DNA of 47,926 nucleotides from Planctomycetota bacterium (GTDB lineage: Bacteria > Planctomycetota > J132). The position numbers and the translations under genes are program-made. Shown here one piece after another: positions 34,573 to 42,743 of this stretch (positions are counted from its first letter, which is position 1; every line of letters begins with the position of its first letter). Location of the stretch: contig RFKQ01000092.1 in NCBI GenBank assembly GCA_003694635.1, positions 1 to 47,926 on the forward strand, in the 5' to 3' direction. Under the pieces are notes generated by a model that worked only from the letters and a program-made list of their open reading frames with translations, made no database searches and was not told the DNA's origin.

Positions 34573-36366
34573 CTACCCCCCAGAAAAAAAATCCTGGAAA
34601 TCCAAAAAAATATCTTCCAGCCGCTGAAACTTTCCACAAATCCGCTCCCAACCCTCCCCCAACTCTCGAAGCCTACATCCCAAATCTTTTATGACTAAAT
34701 CTTTTTCCTCTTCACTATCTCTTCCCAAACGGCTCAAAAGCTCTTCTAATCTCTTCCTCGCTGCATGCACCCCGCTCTTCCAATCCCTCCACTCTCGAAA
34801 AAGCGAAGAAAGCTCCTCAGAAAGCAAAGCTAACTTGCGCAACATACCCTCACGAAACTCCTGAAACTGAACCTGCCAACCTGCAGCTTTCTCCCTTATC
34901 CGATCCATCTTCTCTAAAACTACCTTTTGGTTTACCCTCACCTGCCTAGCCATCTCTTCCACCCCACGTCCCATCTCCCCAAGCTTGGCCGCCTCCAAAG
35001 ACGCATTTACCGCCACAAAATCTAAAGTGCTCAAATCACGAAAAACCTGTTCCACACTCTCTAATAGCACCTCAGATACATTCTCCTTCAGGTTCGGCCA
35101 AAACGAAAAACCTATCCACGTCTCCAGCTCCCCCACCAAAGAGCTGATCCTATCTTCCGAAATACGTGAATCCATTTTATCCAACAGGAGCTCTAAACTC
35201 CGAATGACCTCTTCTAATCCTTCCAATCGGAAGGACTGCTTTTGCTGAGCAATATTTTTCTGAATTTTGAATAGTTCCTTTTGCTGATTCTCACTATTTT
35301 CTTGGAAATGAAGAAAAGCCGCCTGAAAATCCCGATAACCGTGATAAACCCTTTTGATCTTTCTCTCCCTCTCAAGTTTATCATTTTCGCAAAAATAACA
35401 AATTTGCTCATAAAACTCCCTCCATAGCTCTTCTTCTTCTGCCACCCTCTTTATAGGAAATGGCTTTCCAGGGAAGAGTCCCTTCCAGATTTGACGAGCT
35501 TTCTCCACCTTCTGAGAGAGTTTTAGACTAAATCGCAAAGATAGCCAAAAACAAATGAACACTACTCCCCCGAAAATCAGACCCAAATACAGCACCATAT
35601 TCCTGAAACTCTCCATTCCCTTCTGTAAAGGTAGCAGCAACCACAAGCTACAGGGCAAAGGTGAGTGGGAAAACTCTAATTTTTTATATACACCTATCCT
35701 CCCCCACCAAAGTGCTTCAATCCAGTTGGAATCAACACAACTCTGAATAAAAAAAGACCTCTCTTCTCCTCGAACATTGGTAAAAATAGGCTCGCCCAGT
35801 TCATCCTCAAATAAAATCTTTATCCCCTTCCAAACGTCGGAAAGTTCTTGAAAGTCGAAAGCAAATTCTTGGAAAGAAAATATAAAAATCATGGAAAAGC
35901 CTGACTTAAAGGGCAAATACGCCCCTCCCTTCCACTCTGATAAAGAAGAGGCTTTAAAAAAAAATATTTTTGGCGTACTTGAAGAGAGTCGATCTAAAGA
36001 AGAGAGGTCAAAATTTTTTCGCATTTTCCCATCTCCTCCCACTAACTCCCCCTTGGAATTGAAAATATAAATATGCCTCAAATACCTAAACTTTGATTTT
36101 ATCTCCGCTAGCTTTCGAGGAAGACGTCTCACATTGTAAACCTCTGTATTACGATAAACCGCCTCTACCCGCTTCGTTAAATCTTCCATTCGTTTCTGCC
36201 ATCTTCCCTCTAAATGGTTGCTTACCTCCAGCAACTTGCTATGATAGGAGCGAAAAAGGGCCCGCCCCCAAAAATATCCAAAGCTGCCCAATAATCCCAT
36301 GATAGGCAAAAGGAAAACAAAAACATAGTAAACAAACCTTCTTATGGTCAAAAAGACTACACTCAC
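34573..36366 (-). CDS. Degenerate methyl-accepting chemotaxis protein-like receptor
   Basis: A 597-residue membrane receptor. A transmembrane helix at about 8-35 and a second at about 255-280 bracket an extracytoplasmic sensor domain of about 220 residues, with a Cache-like IYIFNSKGELVGGDGK. After a linker comes a coiled-coil signalling part. Its hairpin tip (about 445-466) reads TLDFVAVNASLEAAKLGEMGRGV, matching the chemoreceptor consensus of N-L-L-A-L-N-A-A-I-E-A-A-R-A-G-E-x-G-R-G, followed by VEEMARQVR. The tip is altered relative to standard receptors. It probably signals to the CheA-like protein encoded next. Its ligand is unknown. No cheY, cheR or cheB is in the window. Confidence 0.7.
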   Translation of the reverse strand: MSVVFLTIRRFVYYVFVFLLPIMGLLGSFGYFWGRALFRSYHSKLLEVSNHLEGRWQKRMEDLTKRVEAVYRNTEVYNVRRLPRKLAEIKSKFRYLRHIYIFNSKGELVGGDGKMRKNFDLSSLDRLSSSTPKIFFFKASSLSEWKGGAYLPFKSGFSMIFIFSFQEFAFDFQELSDVWKGIKILFEDELGEPIFTNVRGEERSFFIQSCVDSNWIEALWWGRIGVYKKLEFSHSPLPCSLWLLLPLQKGMESFRNMVLYLGLIFGGVVFICFWLSLRFSLKLSQKVEKARQIWKGLFPGKPFPIKRVAEEEELWREFYEQICYFCENDKLERERKIKRVYHGYRDFQAAFLHFQENSENQQKELFKIQKNIAQQKQSFRLEGLEEVIRSLELLLDKMDSRISEDRISSLVGELETWIGFSFWPNLKENVSEVLLESVEQVFRDLSTLDFVAVNASLEAAKLGEMGRGVEEMARQVRVNQKVVLEKMDRIREKAAGWQVQFQEFREGMLRKLALLSEELSSLFREWRDWKSGVHAARKRLEELLSRLGRDSEEEKDLVIKDLGCRLRELGEGWERICGKFQRLEDIFLDFQDFFSGG

Positions 36367-36422
36367 CTATAACCTACCTCCAGTAAAATTTAAAACGCTT
36401 CTTGCGTTCTAAAAAATCGGAC

Positions 36423-36956
36423 CTAAACTAAACGCCCATCAAAAGTCTTTATAAACCTTTCCCACGCCTCTCTATGCTCAAAAGAAATTTTGAATTGCAG
36501 ATAAACTCGATACGAGGAAAGCGATCGTATCCTCCAAAATACTCTAGGGTTGCTGGTCATGTAAAATACCACTGCACAAATTGACGCTACCAAACTCCAA
36601 AACCTCCATACAGAGGGTAAAAAAGGTATAAAATCTATCTGTCCAACTCCCCAAAAAAGCAAAAAAGCAAAAGCAACCCAAAGCAAAATCAAAGGATGCC
36701 TGCGCTCCAAATTATAACTATCTACGCTTGAATATGGCAGATAAATAGTAAAATTGCGAAACAACCCCTGCCGGTGAATTTGCAAAGCATCAGAATTTAA
36801 GACAATCTTAGTCTGCAATCGAGAGCGAAATATCAACCGGACGCAAGAGGAAAAAATCCCACAATTCCTCAAGACAAAAACAGGAGCATCTCTATCCTCA
36901 GACTGAATCGAAACTACTTCCTGGCAGGGGAAAACCGTCTTAGAATACCATATCAT
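36423..36956 (-). CDS. Small membrane protein, possible bacterial PH-like
   Basis: A 177-residue protein. Residues about 45-80 look like a strand-rich pre-membrane segment (TKIVLNSDALQIHRQGLFRNFTIYLPYSSVDSYNLERR), of the kind found in bPH2-type proteins. Two membrane helices follow (about 90-110 and 118-135), and the C-terminus has FKISFEHREAWERFIKTF. I do not know its function. It is separated from the receptor gene by 56 bases on the same strand and could belong to the same unit. A GAGG lies 9 bases before the ATG. Confidence in being a real gene is good, in the PH-like idea low. Confidence 0.6.
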   Translation of the reverse strand: MIWYSKTVFPCQEVVSIQSEDRDAPVFVLRNCGIFSSCVRLIFRSRLQTKIVLNSDALQIHRQGLFRNFTIYLPYSSVDSYNLERRHPLILLWVAFAFLLFWGVGQIDFIPFLPSVWRFWSLVASICAVVFYMTSNPRVFWRIRSLSSYRVYLQFKISFEHREAWERFIKTFDGRLV

Positions 36957-37054
36957 TTCTTCTTCTACCTCTAGAACAAAGATTATTGTCTATTGGGTAA
37001 TTATATAAAATGATACCATTTTCGCAAACCATTTTCTCTTGGAGAGTCTAAATA

Positions 37055-38200
37055 ATGCCAAAAATTGCCGTTTTAGGCGTAGGCCGAGTTGGATATACCA
37101 TCGCCAAAACACTTTCTCAAAAATATACGGTTTACGCCGTAGATTGCAGCGAAACAGCTCTCAGAAAACTTCACTCTCTCGACAACCTCCATACCATCCA
37201 CGGCGATCTTAACAACCCTACCTCTCTCGAAAAAATAGGAAACCAGGTAGAGCTCGTGGTCAACGCCCTCCCTAGCCATTTGGGTTATTCCACCCTACAA
37301 ACGATCCTCAAACTTCAAAAAAACATTGTGGACATTTCATTCTTTTCGGAAGATCCTTTCCAACTCGATAACCTAGCAAAAAGCAACCGCGTATGTGCTG
37401 TTGTGGACAGCGGCCTGGCGCCCGGTTTGAGCAACCTCTTCCTCGGCTACTACGAAAATCAACTCCCCATTACCCATTTTGAGTGCATGGTGGGAGGCCT
37501 TCCTCTAGAGCGCACTCTACCTTTTCAATACGCAGCTCCCTTCTGCCCGAGGGATGTTCTAGAGGAATACATACGTCCAGCGCGATTTAAAAAAAACGGC
37601 AACATACTCTCCCAAGATCCACTCCAAAATCTAAATCTTATCGAAATACCAACGGTAGGCACATTGGAATGTTTCTTAACCGACGGGCTACGTACCTTAT
37701 TGTACACCTCAGCAGTTCCCAATATGGAGGAAAAAACTCTACGCTATCCCGGACACCTCCAATGTATACGAGTTTTAAAAGCCGCAAACCTACTCCAAAC
37801 AGAAAGCGTCGAGTTCCAAGGAACCTCTCTTCGCCCCATTGACTTCACCGCCCATCAGCTGAAAGAATGCTGGCAATTTAAAAATGGGCAAAAAGATATC
37901 ACTATTATGCTTCTGCGCATGAAAACTCCGTCAAAAACCCTCTCCTTTCGCCTCTGGGACACCTACGACACAATCACTTCCACCTCCTCTATGGCGCGCA
38001 CCACAGGCTTTACTTGCTGCGCTGTGGTGGAACTTCTGTTGCAAGGAAGCTGGAAATCAACAGGAGTTCAGCCGCTGGAGTTTGTTGGAAAAGACGAGAA
38101 AGCCTTCCGATGGATTTTAAACTACCTCACCAGCCGTGGTGTTCAGCTTTCTCAAAGCGAAGAAAAATTCCCAGACAAGCCAAATCCCGATTCCCCCTAA
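37055..38200 (+). CDS. Saccharopine-dehydrogenase family oxidoreductase, lysine 6-dehydrogenase-like
   Basis: A 381-residue NAD(P)-dependent enzyme. The Rossmann motif is KIAVLGVGRVGYTIAKTL at the N-terminus. Other features are VVNALPSHLGYSTLQTIL, AVVDSGLAPGLSNLFLGYY, PFQYAAPFCPRDVLEEYIRPAR, VGTLECFLTDGLRTLLYT and EKTLRYPGHLQCIRVL, all found in the saccharopine-dehydrogenase and lysine-dehydrogenase group. The most likely substrate is lysine or a related amino acid; carboxynorspermidine reductases are an alternative. GGAG is 11 bases before the ATG. The 3' end overlaps the opposite yfhO-like gene by 84 bases. Confidence 0.8.
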   Translation: MPKIAVLGVGRVGYTIAKTLSQKYTVYAVDCSETALRKLHSLDNLHTIHGDLNNPTSLEKIGNQVELVVNALPSHLGYSTLQTILKLQKNIVDISFFSEDPFQLDNLAKSNRVCAVVDSGLAPGLSNLFLGYYENQLPITHFECMVGGLPLERTLPFQYAAPFCPRDVLEEYIRPARFKKNGNILSQDPLQNLNLIEIPTVGTLECFLTDGLRTLLYTSAVPNMEEKTLRYPGHLQCIRVLKAANLLQTESVEFQGTSLRPIDFTAHQLKECWQFKNGQKDITIMLLRMKTPSKTLSFRLWDTYDTITSTSSMARTTGFTCCAVVELLLQGSWKSTGVQPLEFVGKDEKAFRWILNYLTSRGVQLSQSEEKFPDKPNPDSP

Positions 38201-40453
38201 CATGAATAAGCTAATCCACTTGCCTAAAACCCAGCCCGGGGGAATGTAAAACAACCTCAAATAATGCCTGCCGGAGGGTACCGTTATCGCTCGAAAAAGA
38301 ATATTCGCAGGATAAATCTCCGTTTCCTCTCCATCCAAAATGGCCCTCCAACCAGGTGCATAACTATCCAAAATCAGCAACCAAGCCGGCTGAGACGTTT
38401 CCAATTCCAACTGGAGAAAGTTATAGCCATAATTCACTAGACGAATATTTTGATGGCGCGCCACCGTTGTTTCCCAAGATCTCCCCTCCCCTTGCTTTTC
38501 GATCACCACCATTTTGGAATAGGGGAGACGTTTGATGACTTTTGTAGCTTCCTTGAGATTTTTTACAAAAATAGCTTTGTAAAAAAATTTATAGCGAGGC
38601 ATAGGATTTATCGTTTTATACCAGGCAAAGCCCTTTTGATCTGAGTGATAATATAATCTAAAATTTGGGTTGAGCTGAATAGAGGAAAAAAGAGGCTTCT
38701 TCTCATAAGGGCTGATCAAGTAGTGAGTATTGGTCATTTTATAAAAGCTCACCGCCTCCAATGTTTCCTTAAGCTTATACCACCGCAAAAAGGCAAACGT
38801 GGAATACCCATCCGCCGTCTCATATCCATACGCTGCGCTGAGATTTAGCCCCATGGTCTCTCGGCCTATCTGAAGCATCACCGGAACACTAGGCTGCTGA
38901 TTTCCTAGCATCAAATGATCTTTGGGAAAACGACTAATTCGAAATGAATATAGCTTTGGCTTGGGCAACGGAGAAGAAATAGTAAGATTGTAAATCCTAG
39001 GTGAAGCCAACGGCAGCTCCCGCTGATGAAGAGAAAGCAAATCCCCTAGCGATATCCCTAAAACAAGCGCCAAAGCCAGAGAGGATCTTCGCCAAAACAA
39101 GGCAACACAGAGTAAGAAAAACAGACTGGCAAATCTGAGTAAAGCCTTCTGAGATACAAATAACTCTTTTCCCCGATACACAGGAGCTAGTTCTGGAAGC
39201 GGTAAAATCCACCAAACCAATATCGAAATGGCCAAAAACGATATCAAATGGCCTTTGGCGAACTCTCTTGCAGGAAATAGCATATCCAACCCTTTTCCGG
39301 CTAAGAGGGATGCAGAAAGGGTTAACCAGAATAAAAATTTTTCTGGATATCGAAATTTTTTAAAAAAAGGCAAGACTTCTTGCAAAATACCATAAAGAGG
39401 AGTATAGCTCCCCAAACTAATTAAAAAAGACACAAGCGCTAGGATAACCCAAAAATTTGTTTCTAAATAACGTCTTTGCTGTCCCTTTAGCCGAACACTA
39501 GCCCATATCGCCAAACACACCGCGCCTAACCCAAAGTACACAGAAGTAGTCCAGCTAATGGAAAACATATTTGAGTCCTCCACGTAGTGCGTAAGATGAG
39601 GGTCTAAACCAAAAAGTCCAGGGATAAGAAAAAGTGGGAGACGTATAAGTTCCAAGTTCCAAAAGTCACCTGATGCTTTGTATTGGCTTAGCTGAGCACT
39701 CTGAAGAAGAAAAAACGTAGGGACCCACTGACATGCGGAAATGGCGGCTCCCAAACCCATGATAAAAAAATAGAATTTAAAAAACTCTTTTGGTTTTTTA
39801 CGACGATAGGCTAGCAGATGAAAAAACAAAAAAATCGCTGTAAAATAAGACGCAAAAATGTCCCCCGAAAGCACCATCAGCCCAAAAACTATCCCTCCGC
39901 CCCCCCCCCACCGCCAGCGCTGCCTTCCTTGGGCAAGCTCCAGCTTTTTCCATATTCCAAATAGCAGAGGTATCCAGACAATCGCTCGGAACTTCATAAG
40001 GTTGATCACAGAGACAAAATATCCACTAAATGTAAAGGTTATCGCGGTGAAATACGCTCCCGGCGGACGTACTCCATAACTTCTGGCTAGGAAATAGCTG
40101 TTGAGAAAGGCTATGATAAAATGAGAAAGGAAAAAAAAACGAACGGCATCTTCAAAGCGAAAAAATAGAAAGATCCATTGGAAAGGATAAAAACAAGCAT
40201 TGGTTGCATCCGCTAAAAAAGGAGTTCCGCACTGCAAATAGGGATTCCAAAAGGGTAGCTCCCCCTTCTGAAAAGCCCAAGAATGAAAGGTAATGTTGGG
40301 AAAATTATAGAAGTAAAAATCTCGAAAAAAAGGCACTTTGCCCCCAAACACCATCCCATAGTTAAAAAATAATACCACAAAAATAGCCACCAGTCCCACC
40401 TGGCAAAAGGGCAAAAAAACAATCCAATCCTTTAATTTTTTATTGCTCTTCAT
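38117..40453 (-). CDS. YfhO-family large membrane protein
   Basis: A 778-residue integral membrane protein of the YfhO (bacterial membrane protein, GT-C-like) family. About a dozen transmembrane helices occupy the first ~470 residues, with the periplasmic loop feature FRDFYFYNFPNITFHSWAF and WNPYLQCGTPFLADAT. A soluble domain follows, with the diagnostic SYAPGWRAILDGEETEIY and ILFRAITVPSGRHYLRLFYI motifs, and a last helix at the end. In some bacteria YfhO is linked to glycosylation of lipoteichoic acid; in Gram-negatives the role is unknown. A run of ten G on the coding strand (39900-39909) encodes Gly residues and is a potential slippage site. The 84-base overlap at its 3' end with a convergent gene is unusual. 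Confidence 0.88.
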   Translation of the reverse strand: MKSNKKLKDWIVFLPFCQVGLVAIFVVLFFNYGMVFGGKVPFFRDFYFYNFPNITFHSWAFQKGELPFWNPYLQCGTPFLADATNACFYPFQWIFLFFRFEDAVRFFFLSHFIIAFLNSYFLARSYGVRPPGAYFTAITFTFSGYFVSVINLMKFRAIVWIPLLFGIWKKLELAQGRQRWRWGGGGGIVFGLMVLSGDIFASYFTAIFLFFHLLAYRRKKPKEFFKFYFFIMGLGAAISACQWVPTFFLLQSAQLSQYKASGDFWNLELIRLPLFLIPGLFGLDPHLTHYVEDSNMFSISWTTSVYFGLGAVCLAIWASVRLKGQQRRYLETNFWVILALVSFLISLGSYTPLYGILQEVLPFFKKFRYPEKFLFWLTLSASLLAGKGLDMLFPAREFAKGHLISFLAISILVWWILPLPELAPVYRGKELFVSQKALLRFASLFFLLCVALFWRRSSLALALVLGISLGDLLSLHQRELPLASPRIYNLTISSPLPKPKLYSFRISRFPKDHLMLGNQQPSVPVMLQIGRETMGLNLSAAYGYETADGYSTFAFLRWYKLKETLEAVSFYKMTNTHYLISPYEKKPLFSSIQLNPNFRLYYHSDQKGFAWYKTINPMPRYKFFYKAIFVKNLKEATKVIKRLPYSKMVVIEKQGEGRSWETTVARHQNIRLVNYGYNFLQLELETSQPAWLLILDSYAPGWRAILDGEETEIYPANILFRAITVPSGRHYLRLFYIPPGWVLGKWISLFMLGGIGIWLVWEFFFALRKLNTTAGEVV

Positions 40454-40731
40454 CGCAGTATTTCCTGACGATTTTTAAAATCATAAAAAAAGATAACATC
40501 CATTCTCAAAATTCACTTACCATCCAACTCAAAATATAAAAAAAATGGCTATTTTCAACACTCAGGCCTGTTTTTATAAGATAGATCATAGAAAAACGGC
40601 AGTTAGACGGAAACATAATCTTGCAACCAAGATCCTTCTCCTCGCACACTGGAAAATTTCTGAAATATTTTTATCATATCCTCCAGCGCATGAAGAAAAG
40701 CATTTGACCTTGCAGAAGAAGGAGGAAGGCG
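40454..40731. other. Divergent intergenic region with no recognised feature
   Basis: This 278-base region separates the yfhO-like and hutH genes. It is AT-rich, holds the hutH Shine-Dalgarno (GGAGGAAGG) and an isolated TTGACC. No convincing -10, DnaA box cluster or RNA gene is seen. It contains the right-hand switch in strand composition. Confidence 0.4.
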
Positions 40732-42675
40732 ATGCCTCATCCAAGCGAAATCTCAAATGTTGTGGTCGGTGGAGCTGATCTAAGAGTGGAGGAAATTCTG
40801 GCGGTGAGCAGTTGGGGAGCAACGGTGGAACTGGATGAGGCGGCCATAGAACGAGTGGAGGAATGCCGCCAAGTGGTGGATATCCTTGTAGAGCAAGAGA
40901 CCGTGGCGTATGGGATCAACACAGGTTTCGGTGCCCTGCGGGATAAAACCATTTCCAAGGATTTGGTGAGAAAGCTGCAGAGAAATCTCATCCGCTCCCA
41001 TGCCTGTGGAGTGGGAAAGCCGTTGGGAGAAGATCTAGTTCGGGCAATCATACTTTTGCGCGCCAACACGCTAGCCAAGGGCCACTCCGGGGTGCGATCC
41101 AAGCTCATTCAAGGCTTGTTGGACCTACTCAATCTCAAGATTTATCCCTACATTCCAGAAAAGGGCAGCGTGGGCTCTAGCGGAGATTTAGCTCCTCTTT
41201 CCCACCTTGCGCTGGTGCTAATGGGCGACGAATATGGCCGTTTTCTACCACCTAGTTATGAGAAAAAGGCGGTAAATTCTTGGCGAGATTTTTTGCCTTC
41301 TACCAAAGAAAATCTACGAAAATGCGGATTTACACCTCTGGAGTTGGAGGCCAAAGAGGGTTTAGCCTTAAACAATGGGACTCAGTTTATTGCTTCTGTG
41401 GCGGCGTTTGTACTCTATGAGGCGAAAATCCTTTTAAAAGCAGCGGAATATGCTTTAAGCTTAAGCATAGAGGCAATCCAAGGCGTAAGAGATGTATTTT
41501 CTCCCCAGCTCTATGAGGTGAGAGATCATCCCTATCAAAAGCAGGTTGCCAAGCGAATGCTCGCTTATACAAAGGGAAGTGAGATTTTGAACACTCCGCT
41601 CAATACCGCTTATATCCATCGAAGTATTTTTGAGCTGCAAGAGGCCTACCACTGGCTTGAGGATAAGCACTCTAAAAAGAGACTGTGGGGACTGATAGAA
41701 GATTTAGAAGCCTTTTTGGGTTCTCTATCGCCTGTATCGGAGGGGATATCCTATGAAGAGGGTAGAGGGCTTTTTTTAAAAGATCTTGAGAAGTTGCAAA
41801 GAAGTTTGTTAAATTTGCAAAAGGAATTTTTGTCCAGATTTCAGCAAAAAGATTTTTATAAACTTTCCCAATGCCTTAGCTCGGTGCAAAAAAATCTCTA
41901 CCTCTCCCTTCCCCTCACTCGTCCTGTCCAGGACGATTACTCGTTTCGCTGCGGCTTGCAGGTTTTAGCGGCGGCGTATCAGGCACTGGAGGCCCTGGAG
42001 AGAGTTTGCCATGTGGAATTCAATGGAGCGACGGACAATCCACTGATTTTCGCTCCAAAGCGGAAAGACGCCGAAAAGGGCTCCTATCATTCTTTTTTGG
42101 AGAAAAATCTTCCCCTTTGCGAGAGGGCCATTCTTTCGGGAGGGAATTTTTATGGCGAGCCGTTAGGTTTGGTTTTGGATTATGTCGGGGTGGCTTTGGC
42201 AGAAGTAGGAAATATTGCTGAGAGGCGAGTGGCTCATTTGGTGGATGCAGCGTTGAGCAATGGTTTACCACCTTTTTTAACCCCTCGTGCGGGGGTGGAA
42301 AGCGGTTTTATGATTGGCCAGTACACCGCGGCGGCGTTGGTTTCTGAGAATAAAATCCTTTGCCATCCCGCTTCGTCGGATAGTATTCCCACCAGTGCCA
42401 ACGCAGAAGATCATGTATCTATGGCCTCGATTGCCGCGCGAAAGTGCTTTCAGATTTTGGGCAATGTGCGTAGAATAATTGCCATTGAGTTTTTAGCAGC
42501 TGCCCAAGGAGTGGAGTTTCGCAAACCTTTTTTACCCTCCAAGCAGGGCCAAAAAATTCTAGAAATTCTAAAAGAACACGGCTGGTCACCTCTTCAAGAG
42601 GATCGCCCATTGTACCAAGAAATTGAGAGGGTAGCGGAGTGCATCGCTTTAGAAGCCTTTTCTAATCCAACCTAG
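40732..42675 (+). CDS. hutH: Histidine ammonia-lyase with a large insertion
   Basis: Removes ammonia from histidine to give urocanate, or acts as a related aromatic ammonia-lyase. 647 residues against about 510 normally. The signatures are YGINTGFGALRDKTI, RSHACGVGKPL, RANTLAKGHSGVR, the MIO region VGSSGDLAPLSHLAL (S149-S150-G151), LNNGTQFIASVAAF, EFNGATDNPLIF, LSGGNFYGEPLGLVLD, GFMIGQYTAAALVSENK, and SIPTSANAEDHVSMAS. The MIO triad is Ser-Ser-Gly, not the usual Ala-Ser-Gly. An insert of about 100 residues (about 296-396) lies before RPVQDDYSFRC. Other hut genes are absent, so a role outside histidine degradation is possible. A strong Shine-Dalgarno precedes the ATG. Confidence 0.9.
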   Translation: MPHPSEISNVVVGGADLRVEEILAVSSWGATVELDEAAIERVEECRQVVDILVEQETVAYGINTGFGALRDKTISKDLVRKLQRNLIRSHACGVGKPLGEDLVRAIILLRANTLAKGHSGVRSKLIQGLLDLLNLKIYPYIPEKGSVGSSGDLAPLSHLALVLMGDEYGRFLPPSYEKKAVNSWRDFLPSTKENLRKCGFTPLELEAKEGLALNNGTQFIASVAAFVLYEAKILLKAAEYALSLSIEAIQGVRDVFSPQLYEVRDHPYQKQVAKRMLAYTKGSEILNTPLNTAYIHRSIFELQEAYHWLEDKHSKKRLWGLIEDLEAFLGSLSPVSEGISYEEGRGLFLKDLEKLQRSLLNLQKEFLSRFQQKDFYKLSQCLSSVQKNLYLSLPLTRPVQDDYSFRCGLQVLAAAYQALEALERVCHVEFNGATDNPLIFAPKRKDAEKGSYHSFLEKNLPLCERAILSGGNFYGEPLGLVLDYVGVALAEVGNIAERRVAHLVDAALSNGLPPFLTPRAGVESGFMIGQYTAAALVSENKILCHPASSDSIPTSANAEDHVSMASIAARKCFQILGNVRRIIAIEFLAAAQGVEFRKPFLPSKQGQKILEILKEHGWSPLQEDRPLYQEIERVAECIALEAFSNPT

Positions 42676-42743
42676 GGCTGTTTTTCACTTAAGCACAAAA
42701 GTAATTTCAAAACGTTTAAAAGGCGTTTCCAAAAGGCGGTTGT

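Larger units (their letters stand above)
10625..40600. other. Segment with reversed strand-composition skew
   Basis: Left of about 10.62 kb the plus strand is G/T-rich in genes of both orientations. Within about 30 bases, at the gap between the pseudouridine synthase and methyltransferase genes, it turns C/A-rich and stays so until the 40.45-40.73 kb intergenic region, after which it is G-rich again. The contrast is strongest at 13-36 kb and weaker at 10.6-13 and 37-42.9 kb. Both boundaries are in intergenic DNA. I found no inverted repeat shared by them. The limits given are approximate and read by eye. Confidence 0.7.

Noticed and set aside
40454-40731. Replication origin at the right-hand composition switch
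   Set aside because: The switch has origin polarity, but I found no DnaA boxes, no dnaA, dnaN, gyrB or rpmH, and a second opposite switch lies only 30 kb away.
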